A stretch of 46,558 nucleotides of DNA from Rhodococcus triatomae BKS 15-14 (GTDB taxonomy: Bacteria > Actinomycetota > Actinomycetes > Mycobacteriales > Mycobacteriaceae): positions 1-46,558 of the forward strand of contig AODO01000037.1 in assembly GCA_000341795.1 (NCBI GenBank), in the 5' to 3' direction. Numbering within the stretch: the first letter of the stretch is position 1; the number at the start of each line of letters is the position of its first letter. Of this stretch, positions 16,340-25,022 are shown piece after piece. The translations under genes were made by a program, and so were the position numbers. The notes below the pieces were generated by a model. The model ran no database searches and was not told the DNA's origin. It saw nothing but the letters and a program-made list of their open reading frames with translations.

Positions 16340-17637
16340 CACCAAACCTCACCGCTCTCGACCCAACAGACCCCGTCTTCATCTCCTACAGACAGAAGGA
16401 TGGAACGGGAGTTGCTGCGGAACTCGCCTGGCTCCTCCGGGCTGCGGGCATCCCGGTCTGGCGAGACCGAGATGATCTGCCTCCGGGCGACACCGAGGCT
16501 CGCCTCAAGCAGGCGATCGCCGCCGGTATCTCCGGAGGCATCCTCGTAGTGACGCCAGACGTGGTCAATAGCAGAGTCGTGAAGACACTGGAGGCACCGC
16601 ATCTCCTCGAGCTCCACCACGAACACGAAGTGTTTGCGCTCGGCATCGCAAACTCGGCGAGAACAAGGGACGGAGGCACAGACTATGACGCTCCGGACCG
16701 GCTCCTTGAGCTTCGCCCCGGCACGTTGAGTGGCGTTGACCAGCACTCGACCGAGCGGGATGCGTTATTGGTATTGATACGTGGTTTGGTCTGGCACCGA
16801 ATCTCGTCTCTTCGAGATCGAATCCAGGCCACTGACCGTACATTTCACCTGAGTCTTCAGACGAGGAATACGCCACAAGTCTACGATCGGACCGGCGATG
16901 ACCTTGATATCCGTCTCAGGCCCTCTGATCACGAACGGCTGCCAAGTGCCAACGGACTTCGAGACCTCAAAGACATCATCGGTCTTCTCCCGGATGCGGC
17001 GACCCGTTCGGGAGCACATCGCGTTTGTGTCCGTGGAGGGGCGCATCTGTCCGTGGCCTTCGCAGTCGGAGCAGCGCTCCCATCGTCCAGAATCGGGCAT
17101 ATGGATGTGATTGACCAACAAGGCGCTGTCTGGGCAAGCCATGGTGAAGCTCGATTCACAGATCAGCCTCAAGTGCATGCCGTTGCCGAAGGCTCCAATC
17201 GGTCCCCGGCTAGGGCCGGCAGGGCTGCCGTCGCGGTGTACGTCGATCTTCTTCCGCTACGCAGTGATACGGCGTTCGCGCGGTACCTTGAAGTCAACTC
17301 GGAACTCGTCGCGTGGCGTCACTTGAGGAGTACCAGCGACACTCTTCTCGATTCTTCGCTGGCTGGCGAGGTAGCGGCTGATGTTGCTGCCCAAGTGCGT
17401 TCGCTGTCGAACGACAATGTGAACGCGGAGGTACACCTTCTGCTGCGCTGCCCGTTTCCTATGGCACTTCTAATTGGACGGTTGACCAATTCGTTGAGGT
17501 GCGTTGTCTATGAGTGGGATGACTCGGATCCGATTGAGGGAGAAGACTACCGGGCCAGATACGTGCCGACACTCAAGGTACGCGCGTCGGCCAGATCCGG
17601 CGCTATAGAGGATGTGTTGATCTCAGAGTTGGCTTGA
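16336..17637 (+). CDS. CBASS TIR-SAVED effector
   Basis: The 433-residue protein starts with a TIR domain (residues 12-140). It has PVFISYRQKD, a PVWRDRDDLPPGD loop and VVNSRVVKTLEAPHLL, in which Glu86 is the expected NADase glutamate. The C-terminal part (about 200-430) fits a SAVED domain, the cyclic-nucleotide sensor: AHLSVAFAVGAALPSSRIG, VYVDLLPL, then CPFPMALLIGRLTN and a final YVPTLKVRA strand. Known TIR-SAVED proteins assemble into filaments on binding a cyclic trinucleotide and destroy NAD+, killing the infected cell. It is last in the operon and overlaps cap3 by four bases. Confidence 0.9.
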   Translation: MTPNLTALDPTDPVFISYRQKDGTGVAAELAWLLRAAGIPVWRDRDDLPPGDTEARLKQAIAAGISGGILVVTPDVVNSRVVKTLEAPHLLELHHEHEVFALGIANSARTRDGGTDYDAPDRLLELRPGTLSGVDQHSTERDALLVLIRGLVWHRISSLRDRIQATDRTFHLSLQTRNTPQVYDRTGDDLDIRLRPSDHERLPSANGLRDLKDIIGLLPDAATRSGAHRVCVRGGAHLSVAFAVGAALPSSRIGHMDVIDQQGAVWASHGEARFTDQPQVHAVAEGSNRSPARAGRAAVAVYVDLLPLRSDTAFARYLEVNSELVAWRHLRSTSDTLLDSSLAGEVAADVAAQVRSLSNDNVNAEVHLLLRCPFPMALLIGRLTNSLRCVVYEWDDSDPIEGEDYRARYVPTLKVRASARSGAIEDVLISELA

Positions 17638-17770
17638 TATCTGATTGGAAGTCCTACCAGTACGGGGTGAGTAGTTCGGGGTGTTAGGAGGCGTTCACTG
17701 ACCCGATGGGCGGGCGAGTGAGGGCGCTCGCTGAGATTTTCTCGAGCCTAGTGAGCGCGAACTCTGATGC
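17638..17770. other. Short non-coding gap downstream of CBASS
   Basis: No gene or convincing hairpin is seen. It separates the CBASS stop from the insertion-sequence end. Confidence 0.4.
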
Positions 17771-17909
17771 TGAACCGCCCCGGCATGTCCGGAGACGTAC
17801 TGATGTGAGCACTCAGCGACGGGCTGAGTCCCGTGGTGACGGTAGTAGAGGGCCTCGAGCTCGGCTGGCGGCAGGCCACCGCAGTGCTCGTACAACCGTC
17901 GATGGTTGA
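17771..17909 (-). mobile_element. IS3-family end with transposase C-terminal remnant
   Basis: On the minus strand 17800-17905 reads LNHRRLYEHCGGLPPAELEA followed by LYYRHH, the hallmark C-terminus of IS3-family transposases (OrfB, rve domain). The other edge (17771-17795) reads TGAACCGCCCCGGCATGTCC on the plus strand and looks like an IS3-type terminal inverted repeat beginning with TGA. The rest of the element is absent: at 17910 the sequence changes to an unrelated protein fragment. This is a truncated insertion sequence. Confidence 0.65.
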
Positions 17910-18231
17910 GCCGAGCAGTCCTACCTCGACGGCAACCAGTACAAGGGCCTGCACATGCTCGTCCGCCACCGCGGCGGCCTGGTCGCCGAGTTCCAGTTCC
18001 ACACCGACGAATTCGCAGCAGGTCAAGGACGACACCCACCTCGACTACGAACGCGCCCGAGACACCGCTGTCCCCGTCTCGGAGCGGGCCGCGCTGATCG
18101 AGAAGATGACCGCCCGCTGGGCCGACGTCCCCGCCCCGCCGGGACTCACCGAGCTCACCTCTCTGGGCGGATGCCCGGTCACACCGAAGAACTACGCACC
18201 ACGGAAGATCACTCGCGGAAGGGACGCATGA
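17910..18231 (+). pseudogene. RelA/SpoT-like domain fragment with a frameshift
   Basis: The first part reads SYLDGNQYKGLHMLVRHRG followed by VAEFQFHTDEFAA. After about 18010 the protein continues in the next frame with VKDDTHLDYERARD and ends RKITRGRDA. The series YKG.H, E.QFHT and H..YE..R is typical of RelA/SpoT-type nucleotidyltransferase domains, including those in toxins. The N-terminal part is missing, cut at the insertion-sequence remnant, and one frameshift lies near 18010-18020. A functional enzyme is very unlikely. Its last codon overlaps the start of the next gene. Confidence 0.6.
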
Positions 18232-18788
18232 TGAGCCTCTACACCGTCAGCTACCTCGGCCAGGACCAGTGGCTCGCCTACGAGGACACCCAGGCCGCCC
18301 GGATCTACGCCTACGTGCCGAACCTTGGCCGGTTCGTGCTGCACCGCCAGCTCGGCGAGGACTTCTACTGGGACAACGAACTCGACTGGACCCCGGTCGA
18401 CGCCGCCACCGGCCACGGGATCGTCGACGCCGGCCAGCTCGGTCGCCTCGACGGGCGCCGCCACCGCGCGCTGCTCGACGAGCTGACCGCCGAAACCGAC
18501 TGCCACACGATCGACGAGGTGTTCGGCGCACAGCCGGCCCCTGCGCGAACGCCCACGCCGCAGGAGTTCGCCGCGGCCAAGGTTCACGTCCTGGCCAGCG
18601 CCGAACCGGGGAAGTGGCTCACCTACAAGGTTTATGCCAGCGACAGCCGCCGCCTCGCCAGCGTCGCCGCGCGCGATCTGCGGACCGGGAAGATCGCCGC
18701 CTTCAGCAAGTCCGGTCTGTACATCGACTCCCGCGTCACCCCGACCGCGGACGGACGCCTCGCCGTGGAGATCGCACGAACGGCCTGA
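18228..18788 (+). CDS. Hypothetical protein
   Basis: The 186-residue protein starts at ATG 18228 (a second ATG follows at once) and overlaps the stop of the RelA/SpoT-like fragment, which suggests an ancestral coupled pair. It has two beta-rich segments. The first is YTVSYLGQDQWLAYED followed by RIYAYVPNLGRFVLHR. The second is WLTYKVYASDSRRLASV followed by KSGLYIDSRVTP. An alanine/proline linker near 100-120 joins them. In a toxin-antitoxin setting it could have been the antidote of the upstream synthetase-like protein, but nothing in the sequence proves that. No known family is recognised. Confidence 0.65.
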   Translation: MMSLYTVSYLGQDQWLAYEDTQAARIYAYVPNLGRFVLHRQLGEDFYWDNELDWTPVDAATGHGIVDAGQLGRLDGRRHRALLDELTAETDCHTIDEVFGAQPAPARTPTPQEFAAAKVHVLASAEPGKWLTYKVYASDSRRLASVAARDLRTGKIAAFSKSGLYIDSRVTPTADGRLAVEIARTA

Positions 18789-18795
18789 AAGTTGT

Positions 18796-18820
18796 TGTGA
18801 CCAGCAGTGATGACACGTCC
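18796..18820 (+). repeat. Dispersed 25-bp motif, copy E
   Basis: TGTGACCAG, then CAG, then TGATGACACG and TCC, seven bases after the stop of the preceding gene. It agrees closely with copy D (37.0 kb) in its right half and with copies A-C in its left half. Confidence 0.55.
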
Positions 18821-18998
18821 CGGCTGAGCCGGCTGGGTTCGTTGGTCCGCCCGCCGCAGCCGCGAGATGGTGCGCGGTCAGGTCACCGGCGAACCGAACA
18901 GGACCAGAAGGCGATATGGAATCCCCTCACCGCCACTGAGCAGCCGACAGCCGGAGGGCCCTGGTCTCCAGCCATCAGCAATCAATCAACTACCTGCT

Positions 18999-19012
18999 AA
19001 TAATCGATTATT
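18999..19012. promoter_or_regulatory. Perfect 14-bp palindrome, probable GntR operator
   Basis: AATAATCGATTATT is a perfect inverted repeat 67 bases before the esterase start. Similar AATCGATT-centred sites lie before the importer, the SDR operon and the GntR gene, so this is most simply an operator for that regulator. Confidence 0.55.
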
Positions 19013-19078
19013 GCTTGCATTGATGATTACGGCGTGCGAGAGTGGCGTCCGTCACGTTTGTCGTTCAACGGAGAGACT

Positions 19079-20062
19079 GTGCCCCTTCTAGACAACCTGC
19101 GCCCGCTCTACGACGCCATGAGCGCGCGCCAACCCGACCCCACCGTCGGCGTGGTGGAGCGCCGCGCCGCCGCGCACAGCGCCTACCGGAACCAGGTGGT
19201 TCCGCTCTACGGCCCCGCCCCCGAGAGTGGGAGCGTGACGGAACTCGATCTGCAGGTGTCGGGAAGCATCTCGCTGCCGAGTCGGCTGTACCGGCCGTCG
19301 CACGGCCGGTCGGACGATCTGCTTCCAGTGCATCTCTACCTTCACGGGGGTGGGTTCTGGTCCGGCACTCCGGAACTGTTCGATATCCCGTGTCTGCGCA
19401 CTGCGGTGGACACTAGGTGCGCGGTGCTGTCGATCGGATACCGGCTCGCGCCGGAGCACCTGTTTCCCGCAGCCGTGGAGGACGCATACGCAGCACTCCT
19501 GTGGCTTGCATCCAATGCAGAATCGATGGGCCTCGACGCATCCCGCACATCGATCGGCGGGTCGAGCGCCGGTGGCGGTCTAGCTGCCGCTGTGGCTCTG
19601 CTGTGTCGCGACCGTGGAGGACCGGATCTGCTGTTCCAGGTTCTCGAGGTCCCGGCCGTCGACCTCAGGCCTGAAGCGCTACTGCAGGTCGATCCCGAGG
19701 GCAGGCGGTTTGCCCTTGATGAGTTGCGCGAGTCCAGCGCCCGCTACCTGGGCAATCCGACTCGTGCACTCGAACCCCTCGCGTCGCCGCTCCTCGCTCC
19801 AGACCTCAGCGGTCTTCCGCCCGCGCTGGTGATGACTGCGGAGTACGACCCGCTACGCGAGGCCGGCGAAACGTTCGCCGCCCGACTTGAGGATGCGGGC
19901 GTGTCGACCTCACTTCACATGTGGCCGGGCCAGTTTCACGGATCTCAACGGTTTGAGACCCTGATCCCTGAGCAGGCGCGCACGTACCACCAGATCGTCG
20001 TAACTGCGTTACGCGAGGCCTACGTCTCCACAGGCAGGGGCACGCCGGCGCCTCTCGGCTAG
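19079..20062 (+). CDS. Alpha/beta hydrolase, HSL-type esterase
   Basis: GTG 19079 with GGAGAG upstream gives 327 residues. It is a hormone-sensitive-lipase-family (alpha/beta hydrolase 3) enzyme: oxyanion-hole motif HGGGFW (89-94), nucleophile elbow GSSAGG (Ser163), and catalytic Asp257 (AEYDPLRE) and His287 (QFHGS). Such enzymes cleave short-chain or bulky esters and lactones in the cytoplasm; there is no signal peptide. It is the first gene of the catabolic region, with its own operator-like palindrome, and probably releases an alcohol or acid that downstream genes process. Confidence 0.88.
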   Translation: MPLLDNLRPLYDAMSARQPDPTVGVVERRAAAHSAYRNQVVPLYGPAPESGSVTELDLQVSGSISLPSRLYRPSHGRSDDLLPVHLYLHGGGFWSGTPELFDIPCLRTAVDTRCAVLSIGYRLAPEHLFPAAVEDAYAALLWLASNAESMGLDASRTSIGGSSAGGGLAAAVALLCRDRGGPDLLFQVLEVPAVDLRPEALLQVDPEGRRFALDELRESSARYLGNPTRALEPLASPLLAPDLSGLPPALVMTAEYDPLREAGETFAARLEDAGVSTSLHMWPGQFHGSQRFETLIPEQARTYHQIVVTALREAYVSTGRGTPAPLG

Positions 20063-20134
20063 TCACTGTCGACAAAGGCGGGCGGCCGCACCCGGGGCGC
20101 AACATCCTTCACCGGTGGCCGACTTGCGCCAACC

Positions 20135-20164
20135 AAGAATCAATTCATGAGCAAACAATCGATA
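20135..20164. promoter_or_regulatory. Two AATCGATT-like sites before the importer operon
   Basis: AAGAATCAATTCAT (20135-20148) and AATCGATA (20157-20164) lie just before ATG 20175; the second touches the ribosome site AAGGAG. They are imperfect copies of the palindrome at 18999. Confidence 0.4.
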
Positions 20165-20174
20165 AGGAGTACCA

Positions 20175-21401
20175 ATGAGAATCGCGCGCGGACCCATGAT
20201 GATGGCCGCCCTCTCGGTCGCTGCGATCGCGGCGACAACGCTATCGGCCTGTACAGCAGGAGATTCCAACTCGGGCTCGACGACTGATCGCAGCGCAGGG
20301 CTGTCAGGTGAGCCGGTGGTGCTGGGGCTGATCAATGCCGAACAGGGCTCGCTCACCTACCCCGATGTGAGTATCGGTGCCCGTGCCGCCGTTCGTCAGG
20401 TCAACGAGAACGGTGGAATCGGGGGGCGCCCCCTCCAGTTGGAGGTGTGCCCGACAAACGGAACCGCCGAAAGCACGATCGCCTGTGCACAGAAGATGGT
20501 GTCCCAACGTGCGGTCGCGGTGCTCGAGGGCTACGATCCGACGTCCGAGGCCAAGCTCGCGACCCTGGCGGAGGCGGGCATTCCGATCTTCGGGACGAAC
20601 ACGATCGTGCGGAGCGTCGATGTGAGCCCCGACGTCACCCTGACGTCGGTGCCATGGAGCCTGAGCTTTCCGGCGGCATTGAAGGCACTGTCGGAGCGCG
20701 GCGCGAAAAACCTGGTGGTCATCGGCGCCGACCCCGGCCCGCAGATGCTCGAGATCCTCGAGAAGAACGTCGGTGCAGCGGCACAGGCTCTGGGAATGAC
20801 GGCGAGCCTGACGGCGTACAACCCGGGCTCTCCGAACTTCGCAGCGGCGGTGTCGGCGGCCCAGGCGAAGGGCGCCGATTCGATCTACCTCAGCGGAAAC
20901 GAGGCCGCCTGCACGAACGGTGTGCGGAACGCACGATCTCTGGGCTTCGACGGCAGCATCTTCGTGGTCAACTGCACCGACTACGCGTCGGAGTTGGGTG
21001 AGACCGCCAAGGGTGTTGTCGCACTGGCCGCACTCGTCCCGCCGAGCGCGGAACCGACCGCGCCGGACCGGACCAAGGAGGACATCGCCACCTATCGCGC
21101 AGCGATGGACTCGGACGGCGCAGACGGAGACGCCGATTCCTTCGCAATCTATGGGTTTTCATCTGTGATGACCGTCTCCGACGTCCTTCGATCCGTCGAC
21201 GGGCCGATCACGGCGCAGACTGCGTCGCCGGCGGTCAAGGCGTTCAAGGGTGATGTCTTCCTGGGGCAGGCCGGCGTGGACTGCACCCAGCGCCCGGTGC
21301 CGAACGGTGGTTCGTGCGGGACGGAAATGGCGCGGCTCGAGGCGAACGGGAACGGCGGCTTCGACATGATGTCCAGCTCCTTCTTCGATGTCGTGTCGTG
21401 A
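20175..21401 (+). CDS. Liv-type ABC importer substrate-binding lipoprotein
   Basis: The 408-residue protein starts with a signal peptide ending in lipobox LSAC (Cys26). The mature part is a periplasmic-binding-protein type 1 (Peripla_BP_6) domain: VVLGLINAEQGSLTYPD at the ligand cleft, then GARAAVRQVNENGGIGGRPL and a late IYGFSSVMTVSDVL. It captures substrate outside the membrane for the fused permease encoded next. Liv-type binding proteins carry branched-chain amino acids but in actinobacteria often carry aromatic acids, terpenoid or other organic compounds. The surrounding catabolic genes favour a non-amino-acid ligand here. Confidence 0.9.
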   Translation: MRIARGPMMMAALSVAAIAATTLSACTAGDSNSGSTTDRSAGLSGEPVVLGLINAEQGSLTYPDVSIGARAAVRQVNENGGIGGRPLQLEVCPTNGTAESTIACAQKMVSQRAVAVLEGYDPTSEAKLATLAEAGIPIFGTNTIVRSVDVSPDVTLTSVPWSLSFPAALKALSERGAKNLVVIGADPGPQMLEILEKNVGAAAQALGMTASLTAYNPGSPNFAAAVSAAQAKGADSIYLSGNEAACTNGVRNARSLGFDGSIFVVNCTDYASELGETAKGVVALAALVPPSAEPTAPDRTKEDIATYRAAMDSDGADGDADSFAIYGFSSVMTVSDVLRSVDGPITAQTASPAVKAFKGDVFLGQAGVDCTQRPVPNGGSCGTEMARLEANGNGGFDMMSSSFFDVVS

Positions 21402-21417
21402 GTGAAGGTCTGAAGCA

Positions 21418-24210
21418 GTGACAGAACTCCTCCTCTTTGCCGTATTGGGCCTAGCATCCGGTGTCGTGTACGCCGGGCTCGGCGCCGGTCTCGTCACCGT
21501 GTACAAGGGCTCCGGCGTGGTGAACTTCGCCCAAGCGGCGATGGCGCTGTGGGGCGCATTCGTGTTCCACGAACTCACCGCCACGGGCCGGTTCATCCTC
21601 CCGGTTCTCGTGATACCCGACAGCATCGACCTGGGTGGACCGCAGTCCGTTCCGGTCGCATTGGTCCTGGGTGTCGGTTCGTCGGCCCTGCTCGGCGTGC
21701 TCGCGCATGTCCTCGTGTTCCGGCCCCTACGGGAAGCGTCGATCGTCGCCCGCATCACGGCCGCGGTCGGTCTACTCACCCTGCTCAGCGCCTTGATCGT
21801 GCGGCGATTCGGTGACGGCGGACGACGCCCGGACGAGATCCTTCCCTCGGACACACTTCATTTCGCAGGCATCTCCGTCCCCCAGGATCGACTGTGGCTT
21901 CTCGTGGTCGCCGTTCTGCTTGTCGCTGCCGTGGCTGCGTTCTTCCGCTACACGCTCACCGGCCTGGCAGCCCGCGCGAATGTGGACGGTGCCGTGTCCT
22001 TGACACTGTCCGGCTGGTCTGTCGACCGCGTCGCGGCGCTCACCTGGGGTGTCGGCTCCGCGCTTCCGTGTCTGCTGATCTGCCTTGCCGCCCCGATGAC
22101 CGGCCTCGACCCCACGAACGTGATTCTGCTCGTTGCGCCCGGGCTGGCCGCCATGCTCGTCGGCAGGATGAGCAGCGTCGTGGTCGCGGCCGCGGCCGGT
22201 ATCGCCCTCGGCGTTCTGGAGTCATTGATCACCTACTGGCAGCTCCAATCATGGTGGCCTGAGTTCATCCCAGCTGGGCTGACCGAGTCGCTCCCGTTCC
22301 TTGTCGTCGTGACGATGCTCATGGTGTCCGGGCGAGGCCTTCCCGGGCGAGGCGCGCTCAATACGGACAGGTTGCCGGCAGTGCTGCGGCGTGCCCTGCG
22401 GCTGTGGTGGATCCTCGTCGGTGTCCTCGTCGGCGTCCTCCTGACCATGTTGTTCGGCCCGGAGACCCGAAACGGCCTCGTGATCAGCATGATCTTTGCC
22501 ATCGTGGCCCTGAGCTTCGTGGTTCTCGTCGGGCTCGTCGGTCAGGTGTCCCTGGGTCAGGCGGGTGTGGCTGGCATCGCCGCGTTCACCCTGGTTCGGC
22601 TCACGGACGGTCTACCGTTCCCGCTGAGCATCATCCTCGCTGCGGGCGTCGCGACAGTGGCGGGAGTGATCGTCGGCCTGCCTGCACTACGAATCAGGGG
22701 AGCCCAGCTGGCGATCATCACCCTCGTCGGTGCGATCGCGGTCGAAAAGCTAATTCTGCAGCATGTTCAGGCTGAACCCGGCCGGGCCGCGGTCAGCGGA
22801 CCCCACCTCGGGCCGCTGGATCTGTCCATGCAGTCGGGCAGCGACTATGCGCGTCCCGCCTTCCTCATCGCGGTTCTTCTGGTCCTGACAGCGTGCGTCT
22901 GGCTGGTCTCTCGGGTCATCGCAGGTCGGTCGGGTCGGCGGTTGCTCGCAGTTCGGTCCAACGAACGGGCTGCCGCGTCGATCGGCATCGACGTCGCGCG
23001 AGCCAAGTTGTGGGCATTTGCCTTGTCCGCGTTTCTCGCCGGGCTGGGCGGTGCACTGCTCGCGTACAGCCGGGGCACGGTGTCGGCAAGTGGCTTCGGG
23101 TTCTTCCAGGGCCTCAACTATCTGCTGTACGCATTTCTCGGCGGCATCACGAGTGTCGGAGGAGCCCTGGTCGGGGGGTTCTTTGCACCGCACGGTTTCG
23201 GGTACGTCCTGATCAACCGGGTGATCGACATGGGGTCGGTGTACGACATCATCGGCGGGATCGCGCTCGTTCTGGCTTCGATCTTCCAGCCGAAGGGCGC
23301 CATCGGCGCGATGCGCGATCAGATCGACTGGGTGCGAGGCCGTATCGGACGCCCCCGGCGAGCCGATGCCCCGGTGGTGCTTCCCACCGACACCGAGCTG
23401 CCGATGCGAGAAGTTGGTGATCGTCCGGCGCTCGAGGTCACGGAGCTGTCGGTGCACTACGGCGGGGTGCGAGCGGTCGAGAAGGTGAATCTGACCGTGC
23501 GCCCGGGAACGATCCACGGCCTGATCGGCCCGAACGGAGCAGGCAAGACCAGCCTCCTCGACGCGATAACGGGCTTCACCCCGTACGACGGTTCCGTGTG
23601 GGTCGACGGTCGCCCGGTGGACGACCTTCCCGCGCATCGTCGTCATCACGAGGGTGTCTCACGGACCTGGCAAGCGGGTGACATCTTCACAGACCTCACG
23701 GTCCTCGACAATGTGCTCGTGGCCGCGGAGCCCGGCCGGTGGGGCGATCTGTACCGGGATGTGGTCGGGAAGTCGGCATCGGATGTTCGACGCGTTGCTG
23801 CGGCGCTCAATCTGCTCGGTATCGCAGACCTTGCCGACCGCAGCGCCAGCGAGATCTCCACGGGCCAGCTGAAGCTGGTCGGTGTTGCCAGGGCCCTTGC
23901 ATCGTCGACAGCAGTGCTGCTGGCCGACGAGCCCGCGGCAGGTCTGGACACCGACGAGAGCCGGATTCTCGGCGAACGGCTGCGGGCGATCGCCGACACC
24001 GGCGTCGCTGTCGTCCTGATCGAGCACGACCTCCCGTTGGTCATGAGCATCTGCGACGAGATCACTGTGCTCGACTTCGGCCGGGTCATCGCCCACGGGA
24101 CACCCCAGGAGATCAGCGCTGACCCGGCGGTCCTGGCCGCCTATGTCGGCTCGAGCCCGAGCGATGACGGCAAGTCGGCAGACCGCACAACCGCGACCTT
24201 CGCGGGTTGA
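21418..24210 (+). CDS. Fused Liv-type permease-permease-ATPase (LivH-LivM-LivG)
   Basis: One uninterrupted frame of 930 residues holds three subunits. Residues 1-300 are a LivH-like permease (VVYAGLGAGLVTVYKGSG, NFAQAAMAL). Residues about 325-620 are a LivM-like permease (FVVLVGLVGQVSLGQAGVAG). Residues about 665-925 are a LivG ATPase with Walker A GPNGAGKT near 704-711, signature STGQLKLVG near 814 and Walker B VLLADEP near 833. LivM-LivG fusions are known, and this one also includes LivH, fixing subunit stoichiometry. Start GTG 21418, 16 bases after the binding-protein gene. Confidence 0.9.
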   Translation: MTELLLFAVLGLASGVVYAGLGAGLVTVYKGSGVVNFAQAAMALWGAFVFHELTATGRFILPVLVIPDSIDLGGPQSVPVALVLGVGSSALLGVLAHVLVFRPLREASIVARITAAVGLLTLLSALIVRRFGDGGRRPDEILPSDTLHFAGISVPQDRLWLLVVAVLLVAAVAAFFRYTLTGLAARANVDGAVSLTLSGWSVDRVAALTWGVGSALPCLLICLAAPMTGLDPTNVILLVAPGLAAMLVGRMSSVVVAAAAGIALGVLESLITYWQLQSWWPEFIPAGLTESLPFLVVVTMLMVSGRGLPGRGALNTDRLPAVLRRALRLWWILVGVLVGVLLTMLFGPETRNGLVISMIFAIVALSFVVLVGLVGQVSLGQAGVAGIAAFTLVRLTDGLPFPLSIILAAGVATVAGVIVGLPALRIRGAQLAIITLVGAIAVEKLILQHVQAEPGRAAVSGPHLGPLDLSMQSGSDYARPAFLIAVLLVLTACVWLVSRVIAGRSGRRLLAVRSNERAAASIGIDVARAKLWAFALSAFLAGLGGALLAYSRGTVSASGFGFFQGLNYLLYAFLGGITSVGGALVGGFFAPHGFGYVLINRVIDMGSVYDIIGGIALVLASIFQPKGAIGAMRDQIDWVRGRIGRPRRADAPVVLPTDTELPMREVGDRPALEVTELSVHYGGVRAVEKVNLTVRPGTIHGLIGPNGAGKTSLLDAITGFTPYDGSVWVDGRPVDDLPAHRRHHEGVSRTWQAGDIFTDLTVLDNVLVAAEPGRWGDLYRDVVGKSASDVRRVAAALNLLGIADLADRSASEISTGQLKLVGVARALASSTAVLLADEPAAGLDTDESRILGERLRAIADTGVAVVLIEHDLPLVMSICDEITVLDFGRVIAHGTPQEISADPAVLAAYVGSSPSDDGKSADRTTATFAG

Positions 24211-24226
24211 TGATCGAGGAGAGGCA

Positions 24227-24937
24227 ATGACGACGGCACTGAAACTGCTGGATCTGACAGCCGGCCACAACGGTGTGGCAGCAGTCCGTGACTTGAACCT
24301 GCACGTCGAGGCCGGGGAGATCGTCGCGCTGATCGGCCCGAACGGAGCGGGTAAGACAACCACACTCGACACAATCGCAGGCCTTCACCGGCCCCTCGGC
24401 GGCTCGATCGAAGTTCAAGGTGCGCTGGTGAAGTCGACACGCGACGCCGCCCGCCACGCGCTGAGCTACCTTCCCGAGCGCCGCGGCCTGTTCACGCAAC
24501 TCACCGTGCGCGAGAACCTGATGCTTCGCGCCAAGTCACGCAAGCGTGGTGATGCCTTGACCAGGCAGTACCCCGTGTTGGCGAAGCTGGCCGACCGACA
24601 GTCCGGGTTGCTCTCCGGTGGTGAGCAGCAGATCCTCGCGCTCGCCTGCGCGCTGGCGTCCGAGCCCCAGGTGCTGCTGATCGATGAGATGACCATGGGC
24701 CTCGCACCAGTAATCGTCTCGGAGCTCATGGATCTGGTGCGCTCGACCGTCGACGAGCGGGGTATCGCAGTCTTGCTCGTCGAGCAGCACGTCGCTGCGA
24801 CGTTGGAACTCGCGGACCGCGCCTACGTGCTCCAGCACGGTCGCGTGACGATGAGCGGAACGTCGGCCCAGCTGCGCGAACGGATCGACGACCTGCACGA
24901 AAGCTACGTGCCGGGCAGGACCGCCGACGCATCGTGA
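24227..24937 (+). CDS. Liv-type ABC importer ATPase (LivF)
   Basis: ATG 24227, with GAGGAGAGG upstream, gives 236 residues of a single ABC ATPase domain: Walker A GPNGAGKTT (about 36-44), signature LSGGEQQ (about 129-135) and Walker B VLLIDE (about 149). It pairs with the ATPase part of the fused upstream protein to drive import. It ends the importer operon and is followed at once by a strong terminator. The upstream in-frame ATG at 24143 would overlap the fused gene and lacks a ribosome site. Confidence 0.92.
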   Translation: MTTALKLLDLTAGHNGVAAVRDLNLHVEAGEIVALIGPNGAGKTTTLDTIAGLHRPLGGSIEVQGALVKSTRDAARHALSYLPERRGLFTQLTVRENLMLRAKSRKRGDALTRQYPVLAKLADRQSGLLSGGEQQILALACALASEPQVLLIDEMTMGLAPVIVSELMDLVRSTVDERGIAVLLVEQHVAATLELADRAYVLQHGRVTMSGTSAQLRERIDDLHESYVPGRTADAS

Positions 24938-24962
24938 TCGCTCGGTCTGAGGAGCGCCCGAT

Positions 24963-25014
24963 GGCAGGTGCCGGGTTCTGGACGATCTGCATCGCCCAGA
25001 ACCCGGCACCTGCC
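24963..25014. terminator. Bidirectional terminator with 19-bp stem
   Basis: GGCAGGTGCCGGGTTCTGG (24963-24981) is exactly repeated in inverted form at 24996-25014 around a 14-base loop. It lies between the convergent ends of livF and the lipocalin-like gene and can serve both. Confidence 0.85.
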
Positions 25015-25022
25015 GGCCACCC

